Assembly: GCA_965237595.1 (NCBI GenBank)
Contig: CBDEFY010000006.1
Location: 434,001 to 498,000, forward strand
DNA length: 64,000 bases
Direction: 5' to 3'
From: UBA9611 sp965237595
GTDB taxonomy: Bacteria; Chloroflexota; Dehalococcoidia; Lucifugimonadales; UBA3495
A program made the translations under genes and the position numbers. This document shows positions 8,782 to 18,522 of this stretch, one piece after another (within the stretch, counting starts at the first letter, position 1; each line of letters starts with the position of its first letter). The notes beneath the pieces were generated by a model that saw only the letters and a list, made by a program, of their open reading frames with translations, did not search any database and was not told the DNA's origin.

Positions 8782-9368
8782 TGCGGTACATCAGCCGGGC
8801 GGCCGGCTTCCCCGCTAGGGTAGATTGGAGCAAACCGGAGAATTTGGTCCGGCTGGCGATCCTGGCGGTGGTCATTGCCGCCATAGTCACCGCCCTGCTG
8901 CTCCGCGACAACTTCGGTCCAGCCCAGTGGGGTTACGGCGCGGTGGCCCTCAGCGCCTTGGTGGCCAGTGCCGGTCTGCTGATCCCGGTCCCAGCCCTGG
9001 CCACCTCCTGCATCACGGCCATCCACCTCAGCCCCTTTCTAGTAGGCGTAATCGCCGGGACCGCCGAGACCGCCGGGGAACTGAGCGGCTACTATCTGGG
9101 CTACGCGGGCCGAGATGTCGTAAGCCGGAGCCGCCTCTACCAGCGGTTGGAAGGCTGGATGCGCCGGAAAGGCTGGTTGCTTCTGTTTCTGGTGTCCCTG
9201 GTTCCCAACCCCATCTTCGACATCTTGGGCATCGCCGCCGGGGCCCTCCGTTATCCGGTCGGCGGGTTCCTGGCGGTAGTTTGGGCCGGAAAGCTGCTCA
9301 AGTTCTTGATCTTCGCCTACGCCTGCTCCTTAGGGGCCGATTGGCTGACCGGGCTATTGGGCGTATAG
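8781..9368 (+). CDS. VTT/DedA-like integral membrane protein
   Basis: 195 residues starting at ATG 8781, which overlaps the upstream stop codon. Hydrophobic segments lie at about residues 26-45, 52-75, 85-105 and 150-190. The central stretch (GTAETAGELSGYYLGY, then RKGWLLLFLVSLVPNPIFD) matches the VTT (SNARE-associated/DedA) fold, with the proline-containing re-entrant LVPNP. Members act as lipid scramblases or transport-linked membrane proteins. Here the function is open; coupling to the hydrolase may indicate a lipid-related pair. Confidence 0.8.
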   Translation: MRYISRAAGFPARVDWSKPENLVRLAILAVVIAAIVTALLLRDNFGPAQWGYGAVALSALVASAGLLIPVPALATSCITAIHLSPFLVGVIAGTAETAGELSGYYLGYAGRDVVSRSRLYQRLEGWMRRKGWLLLFLVSLVPNPIFDILGIAAGALRYPVGGFLAVVWAGKLLKFLIFAYACSLGADWLTGLLGV

Positions 9369-9479
9369 CAGCCTGAGCCCAGCAGAGACGCTTCCAGGCA
9401 CGAAAAGTGGCGGGTTTCAACGCGAGAGTGTATTCTTACCCCGGCTCCCGCCCCGATCTTCTGACCCCGGAGGTCCCCG

Positions 9480-10010
9480 TTGATCCGCCCACTTGATGGA
9501 AAAAGCCCCCGGATACACCCGACCGCCTTCATCAGTGAAGCGGCCTACATCGTTGGCGACGTGGTCATCGGAGAGAACACCAGCATCTGGCCCGGTGCGG
9601 TGATCCGGGCGGACTACGGCGACATCATCATCGGCAAGAACTGCTCCATCCAAGACAACTGCGTTCTCCATACCGACGACCACCTGGAACTGGGCGACAA
9701 CGTGCTATTGACCCATGGCGCGGTGGTCCACGGCGGCAAGGTTGGCAGCAACGTCTTGATTGGCGTGAATGCCGTTCTACTGGAAGACACCGATGTCGGA
9801 GACCACGTCTTTATCGGCGCGGGGGCCATCGTCCGGGGCAAGGTGCCAGGAAACTCCCTGGTCATCGGCGTCCCCGGCCAGGTCCGGCCCCTCTCGGAAA
9901 AGCAGGCCGAGCGGCTTAAGGACCCCACCGCCAAATACGTTCAAAATGGCAAACGGTTTGGGCAGCAGGGACTGGGTTTGGATTTTTCCCAATATCAGGC
10001 GGGAAGCTAG
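9480..10010 (+). CDS. Gamma-carbonic anhydrase-like left-handed beta-helix protein
   Basis: 176 residues of hexapeptide repeats (VGDVVIGENTSIWPGAVIRA, then IIIGKNCSIQDNCVLH). Zinc-ligand histidines occur in VLHTD and in THGAVVHGGKV, as in Cam/YrdA-type gamma-class carbonic anhydrases. The predicted trimer would hydrate CO2 or act as an uncharacterised paralog. Start is TTG 9480 with a GGAGGT site 5 nt upstream. The CoA-transferase gene begins 4 nt downstream, suggesting cotranscription. Confidence 0.9.
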   Translation: MIRPLDGKSPRIHPTAFISEAAYIVGDVVIGENTSIWPGAVIRADYGDIIIGKNCSIQDNCVLHTDDHLELGDNVLLTHGAVVHGGKVGSNVLIGVNAVLLEDTDVGDHVFIGAGAIVRGKVPGNSLVIGVPGQVRPLSEKQAERLKDPTAKYVQNGKRFGQQGLGLDFSQYQAGS

Positions 10011-10013
10011 GGC

Positions 10014-11252
10014 ATGGCTGCCGGACGGGACACTCCCACCCTCCCGCTGGAAGGAATCAGGGTCATGGACGTCACCCATATTGTGGCGGGGCCATTCTGC
10101 TCGATGATCCTGGCCGACATGGGAGCAGAGGTCATCAAGATAGAGCGGCCCGGCATCGGTGAGCGCGGCCGCAGCAACGGCCCCTTTATCGAAGGCCGGG
10201 ACGGCCAACGGGTGAGCGCCCGCTATCTGGGCCTCAACCGCAACAAAAAGAGCGTGGCCTTGGACCTCCGCGACCACCGGTGTAAGGCGGCCTTTCAGCG
10301 GATAGTGAAAGAATCGGACATCCTGTTGGATAACTGGGGGCCGGGGGCCCTCCGGCGTCTTGGCCTGGGTTACGACGTGCTCAAAGAACTTAACCCAAGG
10401 CTTATTTACACCAGCCTCACCGGCTACGGCGACCCCGAAGGACCGGCCCCGGGGCCCTACTCCGACTGGCCGGCCAACAATCCATGCGTCCAAGCGATGG
10501 GCGGCTGGATGGCCGTCACCGGGGAGCCGGGTGGCGGGCCGCAGATGGTGGGCGACAACATCGGCGATTCGGTGCCCGGAGTTTGGACGGCCCTGGGAAT
10601 CATGATGGCGTTGGAGTCCCGGCACCGGACCGGCCAAGGGGCCTATTTGGATATGTCGATGTACGACTGTATGGTGGCCCACACCACCAGCACCATGCCC
10701 TTCTACCAGGCCACCGGCAACGTGGCCGGCCGGGAGCGGGGTAACATGCTGAGCGCCCAACTGGCCCTCAGGGCCAAGGACGGCTACGTGGTGCTGGCTG
10801 GAGCCGGCGGACCCGAGAAATGGAAAGACCTCTGGCGGCTGATAGGCCGGGAAGAGCTCATCGAAGACGAGCGTTACCTGGGCCGGGGAATCAGCGGCGA
10901 TTTCTACATGAGCCACTACGTTCCGGCAATAGAGGGTTGGACATCGGAGCGGACCAAAGCAGATGTGACCCGCGAGCTCATTGAGATTGGCTACTCCATG
11001 GGGATGGTGCAGGACCAGGCTGACTTGGACCAGTGCCCCCACTTGGAAGCCCGGGGAATGTTCATCGACGGGGGCAACAATCTGGGCGGCATCTTCAGGA
11101 CGGTCAGCACGCCCATCAAGATTGCTGGCGGGGCCGAAACGCCCAACATAGAACCGCCGCTGCTGGGGGCGAACAACGAAGAGATACTGTGCTCCATCGG
11201 CGGCGTGAGCCCGGAAGAACTGGAGCGGATGCAAGCGGACAACGTTGTATAA
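10014..11252 (+). CDS. CaiB/BaiF family III CoA-transferase
   Basis: 412 residues, the usual length. The N-terminal family signature (VMDVTHIVAGPFCSMILADMGAEVIKIE) is clear. The catalytic Asp lies near residue 215 in DMSMYD, with a conserved DVSLLD-like context. The C-terminal domain has the expected small-domain motifs. It moves CoA from one acyl-CoA to a carboxylic acid; the donor and acceptor cannot be told. It lies between a gamma-carbonic anhydrase and a PanE-like reductase on the same strand with short gaps, so may share a transcript. Confidence 0.93.
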   Translation: MAAGRDTPTLPLEGIRVMDVTHIVAGPFCSMILADMGAEVIKIERPGIGERGRSNGPFIEGRDGQRVSARYLGLNRNKKSVALDLRDHRCKAAFQRIVKESDILLDNWGPGALRRLGLGYDVLKELNPRLIYTSLTGYGDPEGPAPGPYSDWPANNPCVQAMGGWMAVTGEPGGGPQMVGDNIGDSVPGVWTALGIMMALESRHRTGQGAYLDMSMYDCMVAHTTSTMPFYQATGNVAGRERGNMLSAQLALRAKDGYVVLAGAGGPEKWKDLWRLIGREELIEDERYLGRGISGDFYMSHYVPAIEGWTSERTKADVTRELIEIGYSMGMVQDQADLDQCPHLEARGMFIDGGNNLGGIFRTVSTPIKIAGGAETPNIEPPLLGANNEEILCSIGGVSPEELERMQADNVV

Positions 11253-11273
11253 CCCGCCCGGATTGGGGGACCT

Positions 11274-12194
11274 ATGCGCATAGCGGTTATGGGGGCGGGC
11301 GCCGTCGGAGGCTGCCTTGGCGGGCTTATGGCCAAGGCGGGCAACGACGTGTCGCTCATCGCGCGGGGCGCGCACTTGGAGGCCATCCAGGCCAATGGGC
11401 TGAGATTGGTCCACCCCGGCGGGGAATTTGTGGTCGAAGTAAGAGCCACCGACGACCCGGCTCAGGTCGGTCCGGTTGACCTAGTGCTCTACACCGTCAA
11501 GGCTTACCACAACCGCCACACTATCTCGACGCTCAGGCCGTTGATGGGCCACGAGACCTCAGTTCTTACCCTGCAGAACGGTGTGGAAAGCCACGAACAA
11601 CTGGGCGCCGTCCTGGGGCCTCAGAATATCCTCCCCGGCGCCCTCTGGGGAGCCTCGCGGGTCCAAACTCCCGGGGTCGTCGTCGAATCAGCCGACGCCC
11701 GGATATCCTTTGGGGAAGTCGACGAGACCGAAAGCCTCCGCGCCCTGGACATCCGCAAGGTGTTCCGGGATGCGGGAGTGGAGACGGAGCTTTCCCCCGA
11801 CCCCATGCAGGTACTTTGGCGAAAGTTCATCGTTTTGAGCACCTTGGCGGGGATCACCAGCGCCGCCCGCACCCGGTTCAAAGAACTGCTCCAATTTTCC
11901 GATGCCCGGAAGATGCTCTGCGACGCCATGGAAGAGGCATTGGCCGTGGGCCTAGCCAAGGGAGTCAACCTCCCCGGCGACTTGGTCCAAAAATCTTTGG
12001 AGTTCCTGGACGGCTTCCCAGATGCCCAAATTTCCATGCACGCCGACTACGAGAACGGACGGCCCACCGAATTGGACGCCCTATCGGGAGCGGTGATTAG
12101 ACTCGGCAAGCAGATTGGGGTGCCGACTCCGGTGCACAGTTTCCTCTATTCCGTGCTGCTGCCCCACAAAGACGGGGCCCCGGCGGCGGACTAG
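11274..12194 (+). CDS. Ketopantoate reductase (PanE/ApbA) family protein
   Basis: 306 residues. The Rossmann motif GAGAVGG at residue 7, the NADP-binding VKAY, the conserved LQNGV and the C-terminal ENGRPTELDALSG match the family. The catalytic Lys is present in WRKF. The Asn that binds pantoate in E. coli PanE (K-x3-N) is Leu here (WRKFIVL), as in many paralogs not proven to reduce ketopantoate. Cytoplasmic NADPH-dependent 2-keto acid reductase is safe; pantothenate synthesis is not. Confidence 0.85.
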   Translation: MRIAVMGAGAVGGCLGGLMAKAGNDVSLIARGAHLEAIQANGLRLVHPGGEFVVEVRATDDPAQVGPVDLVLYTVKAYHNRHTISTLRPLMGHETSVLTLQNGVESHEQLGAVLGPQNILPGALWGASRVQTPGVVVESADARISFGEVDETESLRALDIRKVFRDAGVETELSPDPMQVLWRKFIVLSTLAGITSAARTRFKELLQFSDARKMLCDAMEEALAVGLAKGVNLPGDLVQKSLEFLDGFPDAQISMHADYENGRPTELDALSGAVIRLGKQIGVPTPVHSFLYSVLLPHKDGAPAAD

Positions 12195-12238
12195 GTCCGA
12201 ACCAGTACATTTATCCCCAGAGGTCTAGCCCAGGCTGA

Positions 12239-12267
12239 TTCCAAACGGGACGATATCAGCCTATAAT
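12239..12267 (+). promoter_or_regulatory. Candidate hisS promoter
   Basis: A perfect TATAAT at 12262-12267 lies 39 bp before hisS. The matching -35 position (TTCCAA, 12239-12244, 17-bp spacer) is weak. Confidence 0.45.
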
Positions 12268-12305
12268 AGTCCCTTGAATAGTCGATTTCGGAGTAACCAC
12301 TAAAC

Positions 12306-13574
<1,269 letters not shown>

Positions 13575-13656
13575 AGCAGCAGCCTTTCGGGAGCCGGTGT
13601 CTCCGGCCCGATGGGTTAAAATAGGGGGACGAGGTGTGGATGTTGGGAGGAGGGGA

Positions 13657-14400
13657 ATGAAACGGCTGGGCGCAAACTTGTTCCCCATCATGCTGTTGGC
13701 TTTGGCCTGTGGCGAAGCGGCCACCCCCACCACGCCGCTGCCACCGGACCTGGAAGCCACCATCCGGGCCTTGGTGGCCGAAGTCCAGTCCACTCCCCAG
13801 TCCGCCGACGAACCCGACACCGAAGCGACGATTACGGCCAGGGTCCAAGCCACCGTCCGGGCATTATTGGAAGCCACGCCCATTCCTTCTCCCACGCCAA
13901 CCCAAAGCAGCTCCCTCTCGTTAACTTCCGCCGATCCGACCAGGTCCAGCCCCGGTAGAGTAAGCGCTACCTCGACGCCCACGGGTACCAAGTTCCTGTT
14001 TGCTACCCCGTCGGCCACACCCCGGCTTACACTTTCACCGACCCTCCCAGCGGGTTGCTCAGCCGCCGCCGACGGCGTGCAAGTCTCCGCTTGGATCAAC
14101 GGCGCGTTGGCGGCCTCGACACTGGTCAAGTCGGGAAGCTACACTTTATTTGGGGAACAGAGCGCCGGTGCGTCGTTCAGCGGCCAGACCATCACGTTCA
14201 AAATAGGCGGCTCCGACGCGGACCAGACCGTCGTTTGGGTGCAGGGAGACGCAACTGAACTGGACCTTACCGCGTCGGCCGACGCACTTAGCCGACTGAC
14301 GCCCGCCAATGTTGGCGGGCCGTCCTTCGCCGGCGGCCCGCTGGCCCAACCGGTCCCGCCCCATGCCATCTTGGGCACTGTGTCCGTAGGCGATTGCTAG
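13657..14400 (+). CDS. Putative lipoprotein with Ser/Thr/Pro-rich linker and Ig-like C-terminal domain
   Basis: 247 residues from ATG 13657, preceded by GGGAGGAGGGG. A signal peptide ends in a lipobox (LLALAC-G, Cys about residue 19), so the mature protein should be lipid-anchored outside the membrane. Residues 25-140 are rich in Ser, Thr, Pro and Ala with repeated ATITARVQATVRALLEATP-like units. The C-terminal part (about 145-225, DGVQVSAWINGAL, then GQTITFKIGGSDA) resembles the beta-sandwich domains common in Chloroflexota surface proteins. No enzymatic motif is seen. Extending the frame upstream adds an unlikely non-signal head. Confidence 0.72.
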   Translation: MKRLGANLFPIMLLALACGEAATPTTPLPPDLEATIRALVAEVQSTPQSADEPDTEATITARVQATVRALLEATPIPSPTPTQSSSLSLTSADPTRSSPGRVSATSTPTGTKFLFATPSATPRLTLSPTLPAGCSAAADGVQVSAWINGALAASTLVKSGSYTLFGEQSAGASFSGQTITFKIGGSDADQTVVWVQGDATELDLTASADALSRLTPANVGGPSFAGGPLAQPVPPHAILGTVSVGDC

Positions 14401-14549
14401 CTCTCCCTTGGCGCACCATAAATGACATTTCCCCGTTGACCCTCCCTACGAAAATATCGATCATATGTCCTCATAGGAACCCGGCGGTGTCCCGCAGCAT
14501 CCTGGTCTGGGTTTGGACGACCGCTGGCAACCGGAGGAGGGCGGCCACC

Positions 14550-14765
14550 ATGAGGATCTATTACCGGGGATACGTCATCGACGAGGAGATCCGGTCCATC
14601 AGCTATTCGGTGTTCGGGCGGCGTCCCGAAAGGCTGGAGTTGACCGCCAAGAGCACCACCCGCCAGGCCATGGAATGGATCGACGGCGACGTCAAGCGGA
14701 AGGCCATCCCGGGAGCAACCCAGACGGTACAACCCGCACCCCCCTTGCCCACGCCCATTAGATAG
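14550..14765 (+). CDS. Small hypothetical protein
   Basis: 71 residues from ATG 14550 with GGAGGA about 11 nt upstream. The sequence (MRIYYRGYVIDEEIRSISYS) is charged, soluble and has coding-like composition, ending in a Pro-rich tail. I do not recognise a family. Confidence 0.5.
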   Translation: MRIYYRGYVIDEEIRSISYSVFGRRPERLELTAKSTTRQAMEWIDGDVKRKAIPGATQTVQPAPPLPTPIR

Positions 14766-14874
14766 AAAACTACGGGTTGCCACGGGGCCCCATCGGCGGG
14801 AGAATGGGCGGAAGCCTGTAGAGGGCATTCCTGTACGGGCCCTGCACGGGCTTGTGATGTAGGGGGCTTATTTG

Positions 14875-16005
14875 ATGGTGACCCAGCCACAGGATGATGG
14901 GCCCGCCTCTGGCGGGTCCATCTCTTATTACAAGGTCGTCGACCTGAGTTGGCCGGTTCACCCCGGCATTCCCCAGTGGCCTGGGGACCCCGGTGTGGAA
15001 TTCGAGACTGTGGCCGAATTTGGGGAAGACGGCTACTTCCTTCGCCGATTTTCCATGGGCGAACACTCCGGCACCCACCTGAGCGCTCCCGCGAGTTTCC
15101 ATCACGGCGCACCCGGACACCAGTGTTTCTCCCCTGGGGACCTGGTTCGCCCGGCCATCGTCATCGATATCACAGCCCAGGCGGAAACCGACCGGGACTA
15201 CGCCCTCACGATGAACGATGTCCTGGATTGGGAGTCGGGCCACGGGCCAGTCCCCCAAGGATGTGTGGCGCTGCTCCGGACCGGCTGGCAGGCCAGATGG
15301 AACAGTCCGCCCGATTACCTGGGCGTGAGCGGCGCGGACCAACTCCACTTCCCGGGTTTCGGGTTGGATGCGGTCCGGTTAATGATTGAGGGCCGGAACG
15401 TGGCCGGGTTGGGCACCGACACCGCCGGGGCAGAGCCGGGGGCCGACACCGGGCTTTTCGTCAGCCGGTTGGCGCTGAAGAAACACCGCATCGTCCTGGA
15501 GAACTTGACCAACCTTGACCTGTTGCCCCCCACCGGCGTCCTATTGGTGATTGGCCTGCTGCGGCTGGAAGGCGGCAGCGGCGGCCCGGCATCCGTCACC
15601 GCCCTGGTCCCACGGGACGGGTTACAGTTTGGAGATGCCGGCCTTGGCGCAGTCCTCGTCCTCCTGGCTGGTGCCTCCGCCGACGCCGACCGCTCCGTCG
15701 ACCGCTCCATTCCGGATGACCGGCGCGCCGCCCTGGCTGGCGATGCCGTGACCGCCCTCGGCATTCAGGATCCCGCTGACGATAGGCGACGAGGCCCGCT
15801 CTTGCAACTCGCCGCTGGTGCGCCCGAAAGCCGCCGAGGCCACCGCCTTGCCTTGCGACCCGTAGACGCCTCCCCAGATGGCGCCGTCCATGCGGTTGAA
15901 GGCGATCAGCCGACCGCCAGCATCGCACACTGCGACGTTGATTTTAATGTTCATCTCCTTTGCTTTCACGATGGCGCCCTCCACCATGCGGTTGGCTTCT
16001 TCTAG
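14875..16005 (+). CDS. Cyclase/kynurenine formamidase-like protein with run-on C-terminus
   Basis: The first about 245 residues are a metal-dependent cyclase: the metal-binding motif HSGTHLSAPASFHHG, GLGTDTAG and the final strand PASVTALVP. Members hydrolyse formamides or cyclise polyketides; the substrate is unknown. Family proteins normally end at the xALVP strand. Here no stop follows, and the frame continues about 125 codons antisense through the whole glcG-like gene (15622-16017). The tail is low-complexity and unlike any domain. A lost stop codon or sequence error is likely. Start ATG 14875 has AGGGGG upstream. Confidence 0.75.
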   Translation: MVTQPQDDGPASGGSISYYKVVDLSWPVHPGIPQWPGDPGVEFETVAEFGEDGYFLRRFSMGEHSGTHLSAPASFHHGAPGHQCFSPGDLVRPAIVIDITAQAETDRDYALTMNDVLDWESGHGPVPQGCVALLRTGWQARWNSPPDYLGVSGADQLHFPGFGLDAVRLMIEGRNVAGLGTDTAGAEPGADTGLFVSRLALKKHRIVLENLTNLDLLPPTGVLLVIGLLRLEGGSGGPASVTALVPRDGLQFGDAGLGAVLVLLAGASADADRSVDRSIPDDRRAALAGDAVTALGIQDPADDRRRGPLLQLAAGAPESRRGHRLALRPVDASPDGAVHAVEGDQPTASIAHCDVDFNVHLLCFHDGALHHAVGFF

Positions 16006-16017
16006 TGTGATGGCCAT
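15622..16017 (-). CDS. GlcG/HbpS-like heme-degrading domain protein
   Basis: 131 residues, typical for the family. The N-terminus (ITLEEANRMVEGAIVKAKE), AVCDAGGRLIAFNRMDGA, then GGVPVIRNGAVDGAVGVGGGT-like glycine-rich stretch and a DEDCAKAG ending are diagnostic. Members bind heme or small ligands and occur beside diverse oxidative pathways. GAGGAGG lies 6 nt before the ATG at 16017. It is convergent with, and entirely overlapped by, the extended cyclase frame. Confidence 0.9.
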   Translation of the reverse strand: MAITLEEANRMVEGAIVKAKEMNIKINVAVCDAGGRLIAFNRMDGAIWGGVYGSQGKAVASAAFGRTSGELQERASSPIVSGILNAEGGHGIASQGGAPVIRNGAVDGAVGVGGGTSQEDEDCAKAGISKL

Positions 16018-16106
16018 GATGCCCTCCTCGAGAAAAGTAGGCCCATTCTAACTCAGCCGCTCAGCCGAGCCAACAGGCGTAACCACGCTGTCCTCCATAG
16101 GCACGG

Positions 16107-16115
16107 TGTTATACT
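16107..16115 (+). promoter_or_regulatory. Candidate extended -10 promoter for hisF
   Basis: TGTTATACT (16107-16115) is an extended -10 element 138 bp before hisF. No good -35 is seen. A transcript from here would include the inverted repeat at 16155-16225. Confidence 0.35.
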
Positions 16116-16154
16116 TTTAGATGCTGTTCCAAAATCCTGAAATACAACTAGAAC

Positions 16155-16225
16155 GGTCCTTCGACAAGCTCAGGATGAGCGGAATTCCGGTGTTCGCCCG
16201 CTCATGGTGAGCTTGTCGAACCACC
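16155..16225. repeat. Interspersed inverted repeat (REP/MITE-like)
   Basis: Left arm GGTCCTTCGACAAGCTCAGG (from 16155) and right arm ending at 16225 are imperfect inverted copies separated by about 15 nt. Single arms of the same sequence recur at 2852, 47513 and 53834. It has no coding capacity. It lies in the leader between the putative promoter and hisF. Confidence 0.8.
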
Positions 16226-16252
16226 AGGGACCCTTGGTGATTCACAGTCCCA

Positions 16253-17080
16253 ATGCTGACCAAACGCATAATTCCGTGCCTGGACGTTGACGGCGGCCGG
16301 GTGGTCAAAGGCGTTAGTTTCGTCGAGCTCCGCGACGCCGGAGACCCGGCGGAATTGGCCGCTTTTTACGACCGCGAGGGTGGCGACGAGTTGGTCTTTC
16401 TGGACATCACCGCCAGTTCCGATTCCAGGGACACCATGGTGGACGTGGTCCAGCGCGTGTCGGAGCAGGTGTTCATCCCCCTGACCGTTGGCGGAGGGAT
16501 TCGCTCGGTGGAAGACGTGCGCCGGTTGCTGAAAGCGGGTGCGGACAAGGTTTCCTTGAACACCGCCGCAGTGAATAACCCGGATCTGATCAGCAAGGGC
16601 GCGGCCGCCTTCGGCAATCAATGCATCGTGGTGGCCATCGACGCCAAACGTGTATTTTCGAATAAAGAGGCGGCAAATCCCCAGGCCGCTGACCTAGCCT
16701 TGGACGCCGGTTCCCGGTGGCAGGTCTACACCCACGGCGGCCGCACTCCCACCGGACTGGACGCGGTGAAGTGGGCGGTCCGGGCGGTTGAACTGGGGGC
16801 GGGCGAGATATTGCTGACCAGTATGGACGAAGACGGGCAGCTTTCGGGCTACGACCTGGCACTGACCCGTGCCATCTCCGAAGCGGTGCCGGTGCCGGTG
16901 ATTGCCAGCGGAGGGGCCGGAGAATTGGACCACCTCTATCAAGCCCTGGACCAAGGAAAAGCCGACGCCGTTCTGGCCGCCAGCATCTTCCACTTCGGGA
17001 CGTTCACCATCGACCAGGCCAAGGAATACCTCAAAGGAAAGGGCATCCCGGTCAGGCCAAAGTATCGGGGGCCGGCTTAG
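16253..17080 (+). CDS. hisF: Imidazole glycerol phosphate synthase cyclase subunit HisF
   Basis: 275 residues (E. coli 258). It is a TIM barrel with the catalytic Asp in CLDV (residue 11) and the second Asp in VVAIDAK (about 130). Phosphate-binding loops VGGGIRS and the ASGGAG strand are present. With HisH it converts PRFAR and glutamine-derived ammonia to IGP and AICAR. An 8-10 residue expansion after VAIDAKRVF accounts for the extra length. It heads hisF-HAD-hisIE. Confidence 0.97.
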   Translation: MLTKRIIPCLDVDGGRVVKGVSFVELRDAGDPAELAAFYDREGGDELVFLDITASSDSRDTMVDVVQRVSEQVFIPLTVGGGIRSVEDVRRLLKAGADKVSLNTAAVNNPDLISKGAAAFGNQCIVVAIDAKRVFSNKEAANPQAADLALDAGSRWQVYTHGGRTPTGLDAVKWAVRAVELGAGEILLTSMDEDGQLSGYDLALTRAISEAVPVPVIASGGAGELDHLYQALDQGKADAVLAASIFHFGTFTIDQAKEYLKGKGIPVRPKYRGPA

Positions 17081-17126
17081 CAAGCCGGTGGGCCAGCCGG
17101 TCAATCGACTATTTAGGTAGCTATCC

Positions 17127-17867
17127 ATGCCGCGAATCACGACTGTAATCTTCGACATGTATGAAACGCTGGTCCAAAATCCCATTGGCACCGGCAAAGC
17201 CAGCTTCGCCAAGACCATCGAGCAACAAGGGCTGAACACCACCGTCGATGAGCTATGGGAGCAATGGTTGCCCACCGACGAGGAGTTCCGCAACACCCGG
17301 GTGGAACCGGACCGTCCCTTTCAGAGTTACTTCGGCTCTTGGAAGGGCGGCTTTGAACAGTCCTTTTCGGTCCTGAATCTGGACGGCGACGCCCAGGCCG
17401 CAACCGAGCAATTCTTTCGGGACCTGGCCCAGCGCGATCCCTATCCCGAGACCAACGAAGCGGTGGCAGAGATCCAGAAACGGTGCCGCACGGCCCTCCT
17501 GTCCAACGCCGACGACGGTTTCTTGCTGCCCAACTTGGAGCTCTTGGAGGTCGGCTTCGAGACGGTGCTCTCCTCCGAACAAGCCCAGATCTATAAGCCC
17601 AGGCCAGAGCTGTTCCAACTGATGTTGGAGCGGCTGGGTGTGTCTCCCGAGGAAACGGCATACGTGGGAGACCGGCAACTGGAGGATGTCCTGGGCTCGA
17701 CTCAGGCCGGTATACATCCCGTATGGATCAACCGAGACAACCGGCCCTTGGACCCGGATCTGCCCACCCCGCCCCACCGGATATCCAGCCTCTTGGAACT
17801 GCCCAAGCTCTTGAAAACGGCCTGGCCGTCTAGGCCGGCATCCAAATCCACCGGCATCCACAAATAA
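17127..17867 (+). CDS. HAD-superfamily hydrolase (haloacid dehalogenase-like subfamily)
   Basis: 246 residues. Motif I is FDMYETL, with Tyr in the second position as in L-2-haloacid dehalogenase-like enzymes. Motif II is LLSNADDGF, a Lys follows in YKPRPE, and motif IV is VGDRQLEDVLGS. It sits 46 nt after hisF and 13 nt before hisIE, so could be the missing histidinol-phosphate phosphatase. That is inference from position only. Confidence 0.85.
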   Translation: MPRITTVIFDMYETLVQNPIGTGKASFAKTIEQQGLNTTVDELWEQWLPTDEEFRNTRVEPDRPFQSYFGSWKGGFEQSFSVLNLDGDAQAATEQFFRDLAQRDPYPETNEAVAEIQKRCRTALLSNADDGFLLPNLELLEVGFETVLSSEQAQIYKPRPELFQLMLERLGVSPEETAYVGDRQLEDVLGSTQAGIHPVWINRDNRPLDPDLPTPPHRISSLLELPKLLKTAWPSRPASKSTGIHK

Positions 17868-17880
17868 TAAAAGGCATGTT

Positions 17881-18501
17881 ATGAAAGTTAAACTCAACGA
17901 GCAGGGCCTGCTGCCCGCCATCGCCCAGGACGCCAACACCGGCCAGGTGTTGATGATGGGCTACATGAACCCCGGCTCATTGAAGCGGACCGTGGAGGGT
18001 GTCCAGGTCTGGTTCTACAGCCGCAGCCGGGAGGATTTGTGGCACAAGGGCGAGCTCTCGGGCAATTACCTGAACCTCAAAGAGGCCTGGCTGGACTGCG
18101 ATGCCGACACCATTCTGCTGAAGGTCGACCCCGACGGACCGGCCTGCCACACCGGCGAGGTCTCCTGCTTCTTCAACAAGCTGGAGGGTCTACCCGACAG
18201 TTACCAGCAGACCGAGTCTGGGCCCAGCGTTCTGGGTGAGTTGTTCGCCGTTATCAAAGACCGCCAACAGGAGATGCCGGAGCACAGCTACACCACCAAG
18301 TTGTTCCAAGAGGGCGTGGGCCGCATCGCCCAGAAAGTGGTGGAGGAGGCCGGCGAAACGGCCATCGCCGCCGCCCAAGGGGACACGGAGAACCTACCCG
18401 GAGAGGTGGCCGACCTGCTATACCACTCCCTGGTGCTTCTGGCCGCCACCGGCGTTCAACCCGAAGCCGTCTACGAGAAACTACGGGAGAGGCGGAAATA
18501 A
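17881..18501 (+). CDS. hisIE: Bifunctional phosphoribosyl-AMP cyclohydrolase/phosphoribosyl-ATP pyrophosphatase
   Basis: 206 residues. The HisI domain (about 1-110) has MMGYMN, SRSREDLWHKGE and the zinc ligands in DCDAD and CHTG. The HisE domain (about 115-200) has the VVEEAGE and EVADLLYH metal-binding motifs. Together they catalyse histidine-pathway steps 2 and 3. It is the last gene of the hisF cluster. Confidence 0.97.
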   Translation: MKVKLNEQGLLPAIAQDANTGQVLMMGYMNPGSLKRTVEGVQVWFYSRSREDLWHKGELSGNYLNLKEAWLDCDADTILLKVDPDGPACHTGEVSCFFNKLEGLPDSYQQTESGPSVLGELFAVIKDRQQEMPEHSYTTKLFQEGVGRIAQKVVEEAGETAIAAAQGDTENLPGEVADLLYHSLVLLAATGVQPEAVYEKLRERRK

Positions 18502-18522
18502 GCCTCGGTTTTGGTCTGGCTC

